From Chionis minor (taxonomy: Eukaryota > Chordata > Aves > Charadriiformes > Chionididae), in assembly GCA_013398295.1 (NCBI GenBank), contig VZSF01003592.1, positions 1-64,000 of the forward strand: a stretch of DNA of 64,000 nucleotides, in the 5' to 3' direction. The translations under genes were made by a program, and so were the position numbers. Under the pieces are notes generated by a model. That model made no database searches. It was not told the origin of the DNA and saw only the letters and a program-made list of their open reading frames with translations. Position 1 is the first letter of the stretch; each line of letters opens with the position of its first letter. Below are positions 1 to 11,238 of this stretch, piece by piece.

Positions 1-294
1 TTTTTGGCAAACAATACAGATACCCTGTGTTGAGTCCAACCACGTTCTGCTCTACTAATTCCCAGCGGTCCCATCATTCCACAGGATGCCTTTCTCCAAA
101 CATGGTCCTGGGGGGAAGATGAGCAGCACCCCACTGTTCCAACGCTGAGAGATAGGACAGATGCCCAAGGGAATTAATGTATATAAACCTAAACACCACT
201 GACTGGAACCAATTAAAATGCTAGAGGAAGCTAAAGAGCACACCAAAACCGTCACAGCATGTAACCAGTTTGGGTGGCTGTTATTACTGCTTGG

Positions 295-340
<46 letters not shown>

Positions 341-1593
341 AGGGCAGAAAGTCTGCATGATTCTAGAATTCTAATGTGAAGTGAACGCTGCTACACTGCA
401 AATGCATTCCAGACTGTGTTTAAAAACAATTAAAAAGTCAGTTATCCCAGTTCTACTCAGTAGATACTCCCTGATATCAAAGTTTTTCAGTTTTTCCTCT
501 TATTTTTTCTACTGTTTAACAGCACAGAACAACTGTAAGAGCTACTAATCCACTCTAAGCAATTAGTAATTCACTTCAGAAGTAAATACAGCTCTGAAAT
601 ATTTCCCCGTGACTCAAATAAACCATTTTAACATAATGTTCTATTTTTGAAAGTAGCAGACAAGAATGGGCATTTCAGATACCCCCCAACAACTGGCTCA
701 TGCAGCTGCAACTGGGACAGCCTCGGCCGCTCTCCTCGTTCAGTCTAGGGAATAGGAAGGTAACGGATATGGCTATGTGTCAGCAGAGTTTAAAAACATT
801 CATATTACTAAAAGTTTTCTGGTTTAATTTGCACAGTTAACCAGTGTGTACTTAATAGAGACTTTTGGAATTCAAAAGGTAGCCCGTATAAGAGCCGTCT
901 AGAGTAAATTTAGAAAATGAACCAATGAGACTATCAGAGATTTTCCTGAATTACGTATTTTGATTACTGTTTACAGCACGGTTTAACCAGGATAACTGAC
1001 AGTCAAAGGCAGCTCACAATCAACTGTAATGGCATGCAAATTGACTATTTGGGGTTAGTAATTTGAAGGGAGGGAAAAGAAGACTCTTAGGCTGGAGTTT
1101 GCTTGAAAAAAAAAAATGGCTGAAAGAAGGGATATTTGTAGCCAGCAAAAACTGTTTAAAAGCCCCTCAGAGCGAAGTTAAAGCCCTTTCCAGCTTTTAA
1201 CTCCACGAGTACCTTGCCCAAATCGCCTGGTCTGTGCTGTACTGTCATCTGCAGTCAGAGCTGACAGGGGCAGAGGAAAAAACCCATGTCTTGAGGGTTC
1301 TGAAATGAATTCACACTTTCTACCCACAACAACGTAATGCCTGGGAAAGTTACCGGCTGCTGCCTTTGTTCGACAGAGATTAACCGTGGCACAGAAGAAT
1401 AATGGGCTGGATTTATTCTGGAGAACAGAAGCTGAATGACAATTGTCGAGGCACTGCATTATACATACTTTGGCTGCCTTCTGCTTTATTCATTTAACAC
1501 TTGCAGGGAGTACCGTGAATGAATCTCAGCTCATTTTTCCCTGTTTAAACCCACAGCTACGCGCACTGTTTTGTAAACCCGCGCTGATCTTAC
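1..1593 (-). other. PDE4B: PDE4B intron downstream of the PDE4B3 exon (continues past the left edge)
   Basis: Noncoding. It starts at the PDE4B3 donor (1593) and runs out of the window. It contains the poly(A) run at 297-338. Around 985-1045 there is a TGACAG motif, TCAAAGG and an octamer-like ATGCAAAT (1033-1040), possible factor sites that cannot be judged by eye. The first 255 bases have a 66-codon minus frame that I do not recognise. Confidence 0.8.
297..338 (+). repeat. Poly(A) homopolymer, 42 A
   Basis: An uninterrupted A run. There is no AATAAA within 15-30 bases upstream and no recognisable gene copy before it, so it is better read as a mononucleotide repeat than as the tail of a processed pseudogene. 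Confidence 0.95.
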
Positions 1594-1829
1594 CATGTAT
1601 GTGCCACCGTAAAGCGACGACGCTGGCGGATGCTTTTATTGACGAGCAACTTTCTGAAAAAGCACGGAGAGTTCCTCGGTGAGCTGCGAGGAGAAATTTT
1701 TGGAGACGTAGGTCTGTTCCCAGGCAGCTTGGGAAGCTCGAGCTCTAAATGCATTTGTTCTTTGAAAGTCCTTATGTAAATCTCTGACTCTGGAGTAGCA
1801 AGTTCCCTAGGAGAGTCTTTTGCTGTCAT
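1594..1829 (-). CDS. PDE4B: PDE4B first coding exon of long isoform PDE4B3
   Basis: PDE4B hydrolyses cAMP to 5'-AMP; the N-terminal segments of its long isoforms direct partner binding and location. Reading the minus strand from the ATG at 1829 gives 78 codons plus two bases. Recognisable stretches are TFKEQMHLELELP, NRPTSPKISPRSSPRNSP, CFFRKLLVNKSIRQRRRF and the end FTVAHT, the PDE4B3 N-terminus, which also resembles PDE4D5. The reading frame runs into a strong donor (CATG|GTAAGA, intron from 1593), leaving TG to be completed by the shared exon's first C (Cys-Phe-Asp in the family). An in-frame TAA two codons upstream fixes the start, and position -3 is G. Compared with mammalian PDE4B3 as I recall it, changes cluster in the first 20 residues and the last 45 look essentially unchanged. 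The catalytic exons lie beyond the left edge. Confidence 0.96.
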
Positions 1830-1858
1830 AGCTTAGACGTTATGTGAGCTCTCACCAT
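1826..1858 (-). promoter_or_regulatory. Short upstream ORF overlapping the PDE4B3 start codon
   Basis: On the minus strand an ATG at 1858-1856 opens a 10-codon frame (MVRAHITSKL). It stops at TGA 1828-1826, which overlaps the PDE4B3 ATG (1829-1827) as ATGA. The uORF start context is mixed: T at -3, G at +4. It lies only 29 bases above the main start, so it is in the mRNA if the leader is longer than that. Known biology: overlapping stop/start arrangements can reduce or couple translation. That it acts here is inference. Confidence 0.5.
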
Positions 1859-2641
1859 TCAGAAAATGTAACAAAAACACATCACGCAGGCATCGCCGCA
1901 GATTAAAAAGGCTGATAAATCAGCAGAGCTTACCCTGCTCATTCACAAGGCTGGGCTCCAAATGGAAAGGCTGCCTGAAGCAACGGCAGCAGAAATCGGA
2001 GGACGATAAGCCGGGGCTGTCAGAAAACCCTTTATCAGCCCAGCTCTCCCTCTGAAAATGCGCCAAAGTGTTTCTGTGTCAGCAGCCTCCGTGCGGATGC
2101 AGCTTGCCTGCCAGCCACACACCGACGCGCGCCGGAGCCATTCAGCCCCGCACACCAGCTCATGAAAAATTCATTACAGCCGGCTCCCGATCAATCCCTT
2201 TCCTATAGCATTTGGGCTTCACAGACTTCACAGAAAAATACTGGATTTTTCAGCATGCCCTAATAAAATCAAGGAATTCCCTAGTCTGTCGCAAGCCAAG
2301 TAACCCGATTCATTCAGGCCCGGCATGTTTAATAAAAAGGTCTTCATTCAGAATTAGTTTTACCCATACTGCAGTAGCTCCACCCATGACATGCTTATTG
2401 GCTCGATATTATTTTGACAACTGGACTCTGTTCAGCTCCGTCTTGTGTTATGAGCGTGTCGGATTCTCGTGAAATTTTAACGAGCTGTCTAACACCGTGC
2501 CATTGTTCCTGGGCATCGCCGAGCGCACCCCGGGCACAGCCGGAGCGACCCCCCGGGACGGCAGCGGCGCTGGCTCTGACGGAGACGTGCGCAGCACTCG
2601 GGGTGGGCCAGGAAGAAAAGGGCTAGTAGTGGGGGGGGGGG
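1830..2641 (-). promoter_or_regulatory. Presumed PDE4B3 leader and internal promoter region
   Basis: This is the sequence just upstream of the PDE4B3 first coding exon. No splice acceptor is needed for an alternative first exon, so a start of transcription should lie here. It is richer in CpG than the neighbouring introns at about 1950-2160 and 2500-2620, with AT-rich non-repetitive sequence between (about 2160-2480) that has the look of conserved noncoding DNA. It ends at a run of 11 G (2631-2641). No clear TATA box or start site can be assigned by eye. Confidence 0.45.
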
Positions 2642-3527
2642 AACCAAATAAAAGAAGCAAGGAATAATATTGTGCGAGAACAAAGCATGCAAAAACGCAA
2701 CTGAAGCTGGGCACTGCCGAAGCAGCCTGCTTCGCTGTCCTGGTCAAAGGGCAAAATCACTGCCAGACACTGGAGAAGCTGTTCTGGGGAGAGCAAATAG
2801 AGGGAAACACCAAAGGGTGGGGGACCTGGTACCTCCCTGCAAAGACAGTGTAAATTAATTCAAAATAATTTAGGAAATGGATGTATTTAGAAGCACAAAA
2901 AAGCTTAAAATTTGTTCTGGACATAAACAATGCCTACTCTTGCAAGGCTAAAAAAAAAAAAAATCTAGGGAAGGAAATTAAAGACAAGATTCGGTGCTGA
3001 CAGTAAGAATATAATAAATACTATAGGGAATGGCAGCGCATCTTTTCAACTGGTCAAAAGTAGTTGACCCTTAAATGTAAATACAATAATTCTTTTTAAA
3101 GAAGGAGGCAAAAGGAAAGAGTATACCCAGCCAGCCTGCGGGGAAAGCGCTCTGATCTACGTGCAAGAGGTGGAGTGTGCAGTATAGGCATCAATTACAC
3201 CACAATTCCCTCCCAGTCCTTAGCCATTCCGATGTTCTTTTTGCTCCTATATCCCGGAACACTGTACAAAAACATTAGCATGCCTTCCTCAGCTTCAAGC
3301 AAAAGGCTTGTAGAGAGCTTCCCCACAGCAGAGGCTACAGAGGAGTCACCAGACATTCCACATAGCCTGCTGCTATGTTCTTCACCATTCACGTTCATTT
3401 ATTTGGGGGTTTTTAAGTAGAAAGACCTACCTGAGCCTAACCTAAGGCTGCTGGAAATTGCAGCGTTATCTGATACTGAGGGGTTCACGCAGCAGCAGAA
3501 CAGGAACATTTACTGCTTTAGGAATTA

Positions 3528-3535
3528 TGACGTCT
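3528..3535 (+). promoter_or_regulatory. CRE-like site TGACGTCT
   Basis: Seven of eight bases match the palindromic cAMP response element. It lies about 1.7 kb upstream of the PDE4B3 start codon. PDE4 genes are known to be cAMP-responsive, but a single near-match in this much sequence is expected by chance, so functional weight is low. Confidence 0.2.
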
Positions 3536-6299
3536 TAGAGTGTGATCTGTTATTCTACATCTCGACTCCACTGACAGCCGGTGAAAGACAAAGGGAAGCT
3601 TGAGAGCTGCACTGAATGACAAATAAAATCCACACAAATGCTTAGAATCTGGAATTCCAAATGGAAAAAAGAACTTTGTAACTCACCAGGGAAACAAAAT
3701 GGGATACTGGAGGGGGCCTGTGAGAATCCATTCGATATTAGAGAAACGGTATTTCTATGCCTTTTCATAAAGTTATTAAAATGGCAAGGAGAATAAAGGG
3801 AAACCCACCTTTTAAAAGCGCTCTGCAATACAACACACTGTACAATGGCATGTTTCTAATACTCTGTACGTACTCCCCTCACCTGAATTCAGAGATGTTT
3901 CAGAAGCTGTGTCCATTAAGGGAGCGCTTCTCATTATTTGGACATTCATAAATTAGTAACGAGACGGCAGCCCCACAGCCTGCAGAACATCCTGTGGTAA
4001 GACGGGCAAAGGCTGTTGACGGAGGGAAGAAATGCAAGAAAGGCTGAGCTAATAAGATGGAAAAAGGAGAGCGTGGGGAGAAGCAACACTTCCCTCTCCC
4101 CTGGGGAAGGATGGAGAGTGAAAAGACACAGTGCCAGTGCCAGGCAGTGCTCTGGGCAGCCAGAATGCAGGTGCTTCTCCCAGCTGAGGTCCAGGACATG
4201 CCTAGTAGACAGCCTCAGAGTATTTTGACCATTAGCACAGGATATTTCTTCTGTTATCCCAGATCTTGGTGGCGACGGGAGCTAACGGTTACCTGGATAA
4301 TGCTGTAGAAGAGCTCTCTCTCTGTTTCAGCTATCATCCCTCACGCTGCCAACTTCTCACGTTGCACATACATAGGGCCGGGCAGCCACAGTCTATGTAG
4401 TCTCTACTGATTTATAGTACTGGAATTCTGTCAAAACACGCTGCTTTACTCCGGGGTAAGCCAAGAAGAGCGGAGAAGAAGAACATCTCAAGAGACTCGA
4501 GCTAACTGGTGTGAAAGCTTGGCATCGCAATGAACTCGGCAATAATTCCGAAAAATGAATTTTGTTGTGTTTGCTGAGGTTACCGCCAGCAACAGGAGGC
4601 AGCAGTAGGCAGCAAACCTCGGGTACCACAACGCCTGGAGAGATTACTGGGTCCAGGCACCAGTTTACTGAAGTTCCCCTAACAGACAAACAGAAACGGT
4701 CAACAGGCATCTCCTCTCTCCTGAACTTGGTGTGTCCCAGTAACATTACGCAGTAATTTGTCTATCATTACAGATTGCTGTCTGCAATAGGATCGGTAGT
4801 CCAAGAGTAACAAGTAACGTCAGCTCATCACAAAAGAGGCCAGTAACATAAAGGAAGAGTTTGAGGAGGGGAAAAGATGATTAAAGAAAAGGGCCTGGTA
4901 GCACCGGCAGGAGAATGAAAGCGCTTGGAAGAACAAGGACAATCAAGGCAATTTTCAAAAGTTTAAGTACCCTTGGGTGAGTTTTCATGCAAGCTTCCTA
5001 GCTTACCAAAATGTCTAGGGTTGCAGAAGCTTTTAATATATTTTAATATATTTTATTAGAATAACCAATATAGGTGGAAAACAGCATTTTCAAGCATGCA
5101 ATGCCTCATCAAAGGCTGATCTTCATTGTGTTGAGAGCAATTGCTAAGCAACAAGAATACATACTTTTTCTTTACAGTGGCCCTATTATTTACCTGTTTC
5201 TAAGCCCTAATTGCCAGGATAAAATAAAATACCAGGGAAGAGGCAACTGTGAAATGTCCTACATGCTTCAGTAGGAAAGAAAGAGTTGACTTTTAACAGC
5301 ACTTTCAGTTGGTGGCAGAGTAATTGGATAATTCATCCATACAGCACGCTCCGTAGAGGAGCACTTAGATAAAAACAGTGAGGAAGCTCCCCCCTGCGAC
5401 TTGGGCCATTGTTCCATCCATAGACATCCCAAGGCATCCCAAAAAGATAATGCTAACCCGGCAGCAAATTAATTAGAAAAATTATTTCAAGGGATTGTGG
5501 TTTGCTGGTACTACTTCTACTTTTTCAAAGGAAGGAAACCTAGGGGAAACATGTTTTTAATGAAGTACAGAGTCTCCTTTTCAGAAATCTTGGCTTTCAG
5601 TATTCTGTCTTTACAAGCAAAAATCAAGATCTTTTTCAAGTTTTCAAACAGTTAAAGATTAAGACTATTACTTGTGCCAATCATTATTAAATATAAAACA
5701 CAGATCCTCCCCACGTATTTTTAACTGTTGTCCGAACAATTTGCTGTCTAAATGCATACGTGTAATATGTGCTCCTGAAGCAATAAAGAGAGTCTGTTCC
5801 TTTGTACTTGTTAGTCCTGGAAGGACTTTGACGGTCCCTCATACACATCAGTGTTTGCTCGGTTTAAGTCAGGCATCTGTGCAAACACAGGCTTGTAAAG
5901 GTTACTCGGGAGAGACGGCCAGCTCTAGAACCTTTATTAATAGTTGAGGATACACTAGGGAAGGATTCTGTCTGAGTCTTAGAAGCCAATATCTCTCTTT
6001 TGCACGATAATATTGAACCCATTCGATGTAAAAAACCCTATTAGCCAGCACCATTATGCAATCTCACAGCACTGTCGCTCCTTAACATTTGGATTTCTGC
6101 CAGATGTACAGGGTAGGAGATGGGCTGGGAGAGGATCTACGATGGACTTCCAGGAGAGAAACTCTAGAAGTCAATTAGCTCCATCAGCTCAGAGAGAAAC
6201 GAAAGGGCAATACGATCCTAAGCAGGAGGCAGTGAAATCACTGTCCCCCCCGCTAACAGGTCAGCTAAATCACATCTCCATTATAGAAGAAAAGGGTTG

Positions 6300-7530
6300 A
6301 TGAGAGTAGGAGTGATCATGCAGGAGGCTAGAAACTGGAATTAGAATGGGTCATTGGGGAACAGAGCCACTGAGGAACACCTGGGACTGTGAAAGGACAG
6401 AAGAACAAGATTTTGAGGAAAAGGGGAAAAGTAAACCAAGGTAAGAGAGAAAAAAAAGCTATAAAATGACATTTTTCTCAAAGTTATAGCGAGGTGGGGG
6501 TCAATCTCTTCTCCCAAGGAACAAGCCACAGGACAAGAGGAAATGGCCTCCAGTTGTGCCAGGGGAGGTTTAGGTTGGATATGAGGAAAAACTTCTTTAC
6601 GGAAAGGGTTCTCGGGCATTGGAAGAGGCTGCCCAGGGAGGTGGTGGAATCGCCGTCCCTGGAGGTATTTAAAAGCCGGGCAGACGTGGTGCTGAGGGAC
6701 ATGGGTTAGGGGGGGTTTTGGCAGTGTTGGTTTCTGGTTGGACTCGATGATCTTGAAGGTCTCTTCCAACCCAAGTGATTCTGTGATTCTATGACTAAAC
6801 CAATAAAGTGAGCAGAGAGAAGCAGAGGCAATGAGAAAGTAAAAGAGAGAGTCAAGAATAAGAGAACAGTCACTTGTACAGGAAAAAAACTCAGTTAAAA
6901 AGACTGTAGTAGAAGGGGGAATAAATTTATAGTGGAAGTGTCACAGGACTGACATGGATGTGATCTTCAGCTGGAGGCCTGAGGCAGAAGATGTAATTGC
7001 CGAGCTGAGCCAGCCTGGGAATACATAAGAGCAACCCAGGCAATGGGAGACGGGCAAACATGCCGGGGTGGGGGGGTAGATGAATCAAACAAGAGAGAAA
7101 CGTCTAGGCGGAACTTAGATTAAGACAAAAAGTACATCAATGAACTGGAAGCCGTAAGTAGCCAGGAAAACAGGTGCCAATTAATAATGTTTTAACATGA
7201 AAGTAGAAGTGACCATGGATGAAAGCGTAAGGATAGGAAAAGACAGCCAAGGCTTTAAGTCAGAGCAGTGGCTGGTCAGAAAGAGCTAGAAAGGTGACCG
7301 TGATGTGAAAAGAAGGGCTGGGTGGGTGCAGCATTGCTAAAACCTGGAAAACAGTCCAAGAAAATAAAAAAAAGCTGTCAAGCCAGTGTTATACATAAGG
7401 ATGTGCTTGTGGTGGAGAACTTAAATCTTTCCAGTGGTGCAGTTAGTTCTCCAGCCACAACAGACATGGAGAAAAGAGAAAAGGAGGGTGAAGAGTAAAA
7501 GCTGAAGAGACTGACATGTGAGGAAACGCT
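6300..7530 (+). repeat. Purine-rich (A+G) block, split by a CR1 insertion
   Basis: On the plus strand A and G dominate on both sides of the CR1 copy at 6482-6794, with many GAGA, GGAAAA and AGAAG words. It is not a simple tandem repeat. In the transcribed (minus) sense it is a long pyrimidine-rich segment of the intron. Confidence 0.5.
6482..6794 (+). mobile_element. CR1 LINE 3' fragment
   Basis: It begins in the avian CR1 3' region (GAGGTGGGGGTCAATCTCTT) and continues through the typical GAGGCTGCCCAGGGAGGTGG and GGACTCGATGATCTTGAAGG to the tail TTCTGTGATTCTATGA. It is 5'-truncated with no coding capacity, and antisense to PDE4B. The tail is intact, so the 3' end is complete. Confidence 0.95.
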
Positions 7531-10500
7531 AAAATACGCACTCCATGCCTTCTTTACTTCCTTTCTATCACGACCAAGAGGCGCACTATGTCCATTCCAC
7601 CACTGACCACCGCTGATTACATCAGAGGCAGAATCAGTATTAGTTTATTCTAACCCACCCTAGTCCCAATTTTACATTTAGCTCCCTCAGAGTAGCAGCA
7701 AATCTGATGATAGCTTCTACTTAAACATATACCTATGACTGACATCTTTAAACCATCACACTGAATTCCGACACTTTAAAATAGTTTTCTGTCTCACAAG
7801 CTAGAGCCTCTAAAAGATGGTTCCATGGCAGAAAACTCTAAATGACATGTTTGAGGATTTTTCTTAGACTTTCCTGAAATTTTCCAGAATTGAGATGCTG
7901 AATGAGAGGCAGAATACATCACTAATTACTGGTTTGCATGACAAATTTCCCACATTTACGAGGCAAAAAATACCAACAACAATTCACTGCAATTCATATT
8001 ACCATTGAAAGATCATGTTTTTTCTATATATAATAGTTTCAAATTATATAGTTTGTATCTCCATTGCCACAGATGTAGGGAGCTCTGAAATTTTCTGAAG
8101 GGCCGACAGCAGTAATTCTTGCACAGGCCTTTGAAACGACATTTTGGAGCACCGTAATCGGTCGGAGAAGAGAGAAGCACAGCATCTAGCAACCCTTCCG
8201 TTTGCACTGTGAGACCTGAGCCAACTGCAAAAGAAAGAAGCGACTGGAAAAGTCCATCCTTATTTCTTTTAGAGAGTCAGGACACCAGCACAGAGAAATT
8301 ACCCACATCTATGAGCTTAGCAAAGACTGAACAGGGCCCATCCCATATATAGAAGGTGACCTTTTGAGGTCTTCCCATGTCATTAGCATCCAGCTGCTTT
8401 TGAACAGGCTATTCCTCCTTCAGTAAGCAGCTTGTATGTTAGTTTTTGGTTTAGCAGCCAACAACTGCAGCCTCTGTATAAGATTTCGTAAGTTTTCAGG
8501 TCTTTTAAACATCCAATATCTCTAACTAGGTCAAGAAGATCCAGAATACTTTTCAGATTAGTCACACATAAATTAACCCCCTCTTTAAGAAAGATACCTT
8601 GAGAGTTTTAAGTGGCTTGGATGCTCCTCTGTTCACAGTGAATTACTCATCTACATCAACCAGGTCATTGTACCATTTGAGAAGAGCACTACAAGGTGTC
8701 CTCTGTCACAGAAGAGTTGTTTGCATTCAGAGCACAGAAGAAGAAGTCAGTAGTAACAGGAACATTTAGTAGTAACGTTTAGTCCTTAAGCTGGTTTTGG
8801 TACACTGTTTTTCCACAGTAAACCCCAACACAGAAAGCCAGGAGACTCAATTTATCTAAGTTCCTAGCACTTTTTAGGATCTAAACAACAAAGTACAGTT
8901 TCTTATCGTGCCACAACGCCATTTGTTTTCTTACAGGTATTTGTGTTGTTGTCTCCCAGTAGATACATATGAGGAAATAAATTTATATACTATAAGCTCT
9001 CAGGGCTCGATGCAAGATACTTTATTCATAATGGCAACTTCCTTAGCAACTTTGTGCTTGATTTAGAGTACTTCTCAGAGAACATTTAAATGCCTTCTAT
9101 GTTATCCATAGTGAGTAATCACATATGTTAAACCAATCTGTATTACTTGCGATTCCTTTCTCATTTCAGAGCTATAGATTAATACTTCACAAATGAATTC
9201 AAGGAGCCAACTTACTCTTCACAGGCAGAGACCTCTGGGGTGACTCCAGAGAAAAGAGAAGCCAGTGTAAAAATGTCCTGCCATTTCACACATCCTTTAC
9301 ATCGGGTGTGATGAGAAAAGGCTTTGTGCTACTACAGCGATGCAGGATGAAGGAATCTCTAAAAGGACATTTGCCTGGACGGGCTAGCTCACCTCTCGCC
9401 AGGCTGCTGTTTTAGTCGTTTGGTGGCACGTTACCTGACTGCAATTAGCATTAGCTGCACCTGACTCTGCCATGAATTTGCCCATGACTAAGCACATCAT
9501 CACGCGTGAGTCACCAGCGTTCGACAGCCAGGATGAGGTTCTGCTCCCCGCTGTGCAGAGACGCCTCGGCAGATGCCTCCGTGCCTGCGTCCAGGGCTAC
9601 CGGTCGGTATCACCCCTTGGAATTCGGTCACGGGTAACCTCCTTGTCAAATACGAAATGCAAACAGACGCCCACATCTGTAATTCTCATGTAACCAGAAT
9701 GAAAGTGACATAATACAATGAAAAGCATGAAAAAATAAGTGATCAATATTGCTCTGTCAGAGCGATGTTCTTACTGAGAACAGACAATCCCATGCAGCCA
9801 ATTCAGGTGCCCAGTTTGTCAGGTCATTTGTGTGTCCTGCCATACATATCCCTGGAAAACTACAGCTTGGGTTGGTTGGCAACATTTCCACACACAGGCA
9901 ATGGAATGGGTATAAAAATGAATGCTTAGCCTCGGATAGCCCTCCTCCTTTCAAAGAAAAGGATTTAAATCATCTTCATAAGCAAACATATTTCTCTGTT
10001 ATTAGTCTCACCTGTGATAGCTGAACAGGAACAGAAAACTTCACCATTAATCTAAATCTGCTTAAGTTTTGTATTTTACTCTTGTTTTTCCAGATTTTTA
10101 GTTCTGCAGCAGCCGACTGACAAAACACCATTTCAGTCTGCACATAAGTTATTTTAATTACTTTGTCTTCCAGACCATCTACACCTTCTCAGCTCTCTCA
10201 AAGAAAACAGTATCAGCTTAACAATGTCCATTATAGTTATCTTTCCCTAAGAAAACCCCAACACAGACAGGTAAATCTCACTACATTTACTGCTCAACAG
10301 CACGGGCGTAACCTCCAGCTTTGCCAAGCGCCTCCTGTTTGCTGCTGGGAAACACCAGAAAATGCATTGGGCACGATTGTCAGAATCCACACACGGCTTT
10401 GTCCACTACAGCCTAATTAAAGGCATAAATTCACAGCCAAAAACCTAGACACCAGTGCACTGCCAGTGCCAATAAAAACGGGGCTACAAGAGGAGGCGGC

Positions 10501-10868
10501 TGTGATCTGTGCAAGTATTTAAGCCTCATGCTTTTCTTAATGGAAAGAGAGCGTCCAGCGACGGGTAACAAGCTTCCTGGAGCAGCAGTTGGAGTGAGAA
10601 CCTGTAGAACATGATTGAGGCCATCAGCAGAGGACAACATTCCGTTCTTGGTCCCGTAATTCATTCCAACGAGACCCTCAATGTTATCAGGGTCTCTATT
10701 CAAAGGACCCAAGAAGGAATTGATACAAAAAACAAGGTTAATAAGATTCCAGGAGGTCATGACGTAGCTACTGAAAACTCATAAGAAAAGGTCTAAAGGC
10801 CTTTGACACCCCCCAGGGCCAGGTGGACAAGGACAACAAGTAACTTGACAAGATTAGTCATCTAATGT

Positions 10869-11238
10869 AGAAGAGAAGGCTCCGGGGAGATCTTATTGCA
10901 GCCTTCCAGTACCCAAAGGGGCTACAGGAGAGCAGGGGAAGGGCTTTTTACTAGGGCATGGAGTGATAGGACGAGGGGGAATGGCTTTAAACTGGAAGAG
11001 AGCAGGTTTAGATTAAACACGAGGGAGAAATTTTTTACTTTGAGGGTGGTAAGGCACTGAAACAGGTTGCCCAGAGAGGTTGTTGAGGCCCCATCCCTGG
11101 AGGTGTTGAAGGCCAGGCTGGATGTGGCCTTGGGCAACCTGGTCTAGTGGGAGGTGTCCCTGCCCATGGCCGGGGGGGTTGGAACTCGATGATCTGCAAG
11201 GTCCCTTCCAACCTAAACCATTCTATGATTCTATGATT
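10869..11238 (+). mobile_element. CR1 LINE 3' fragment
   Basis: It starts near AGAAGAGAAGGCTCCGGGGA and runs through AATGGCTTTAAACTGGAAGA, GGTTGCCCAGAGAGG and CAACCTGGTCTAGTGGGAGG to the tail ATTCTATGATTCTATGATT. It is the same subfamily as the copy at 53.4 kb, and antisense to PDE4B. Only the 3' part is kept. Confidence 0.95.

Noticed and set aside
1..338. Processed pseudogene ending in the poly(A) run
   Set aside because: No polyadenylation signal at the usual distance and no recognisable gene upstream of the A run.
4393..4746. 117-codon minus frame between PDE4B3 and the purine block
   Set aside because: Unrecognised sequence with no splice sites that fit PDE4B phase; treated as chance.
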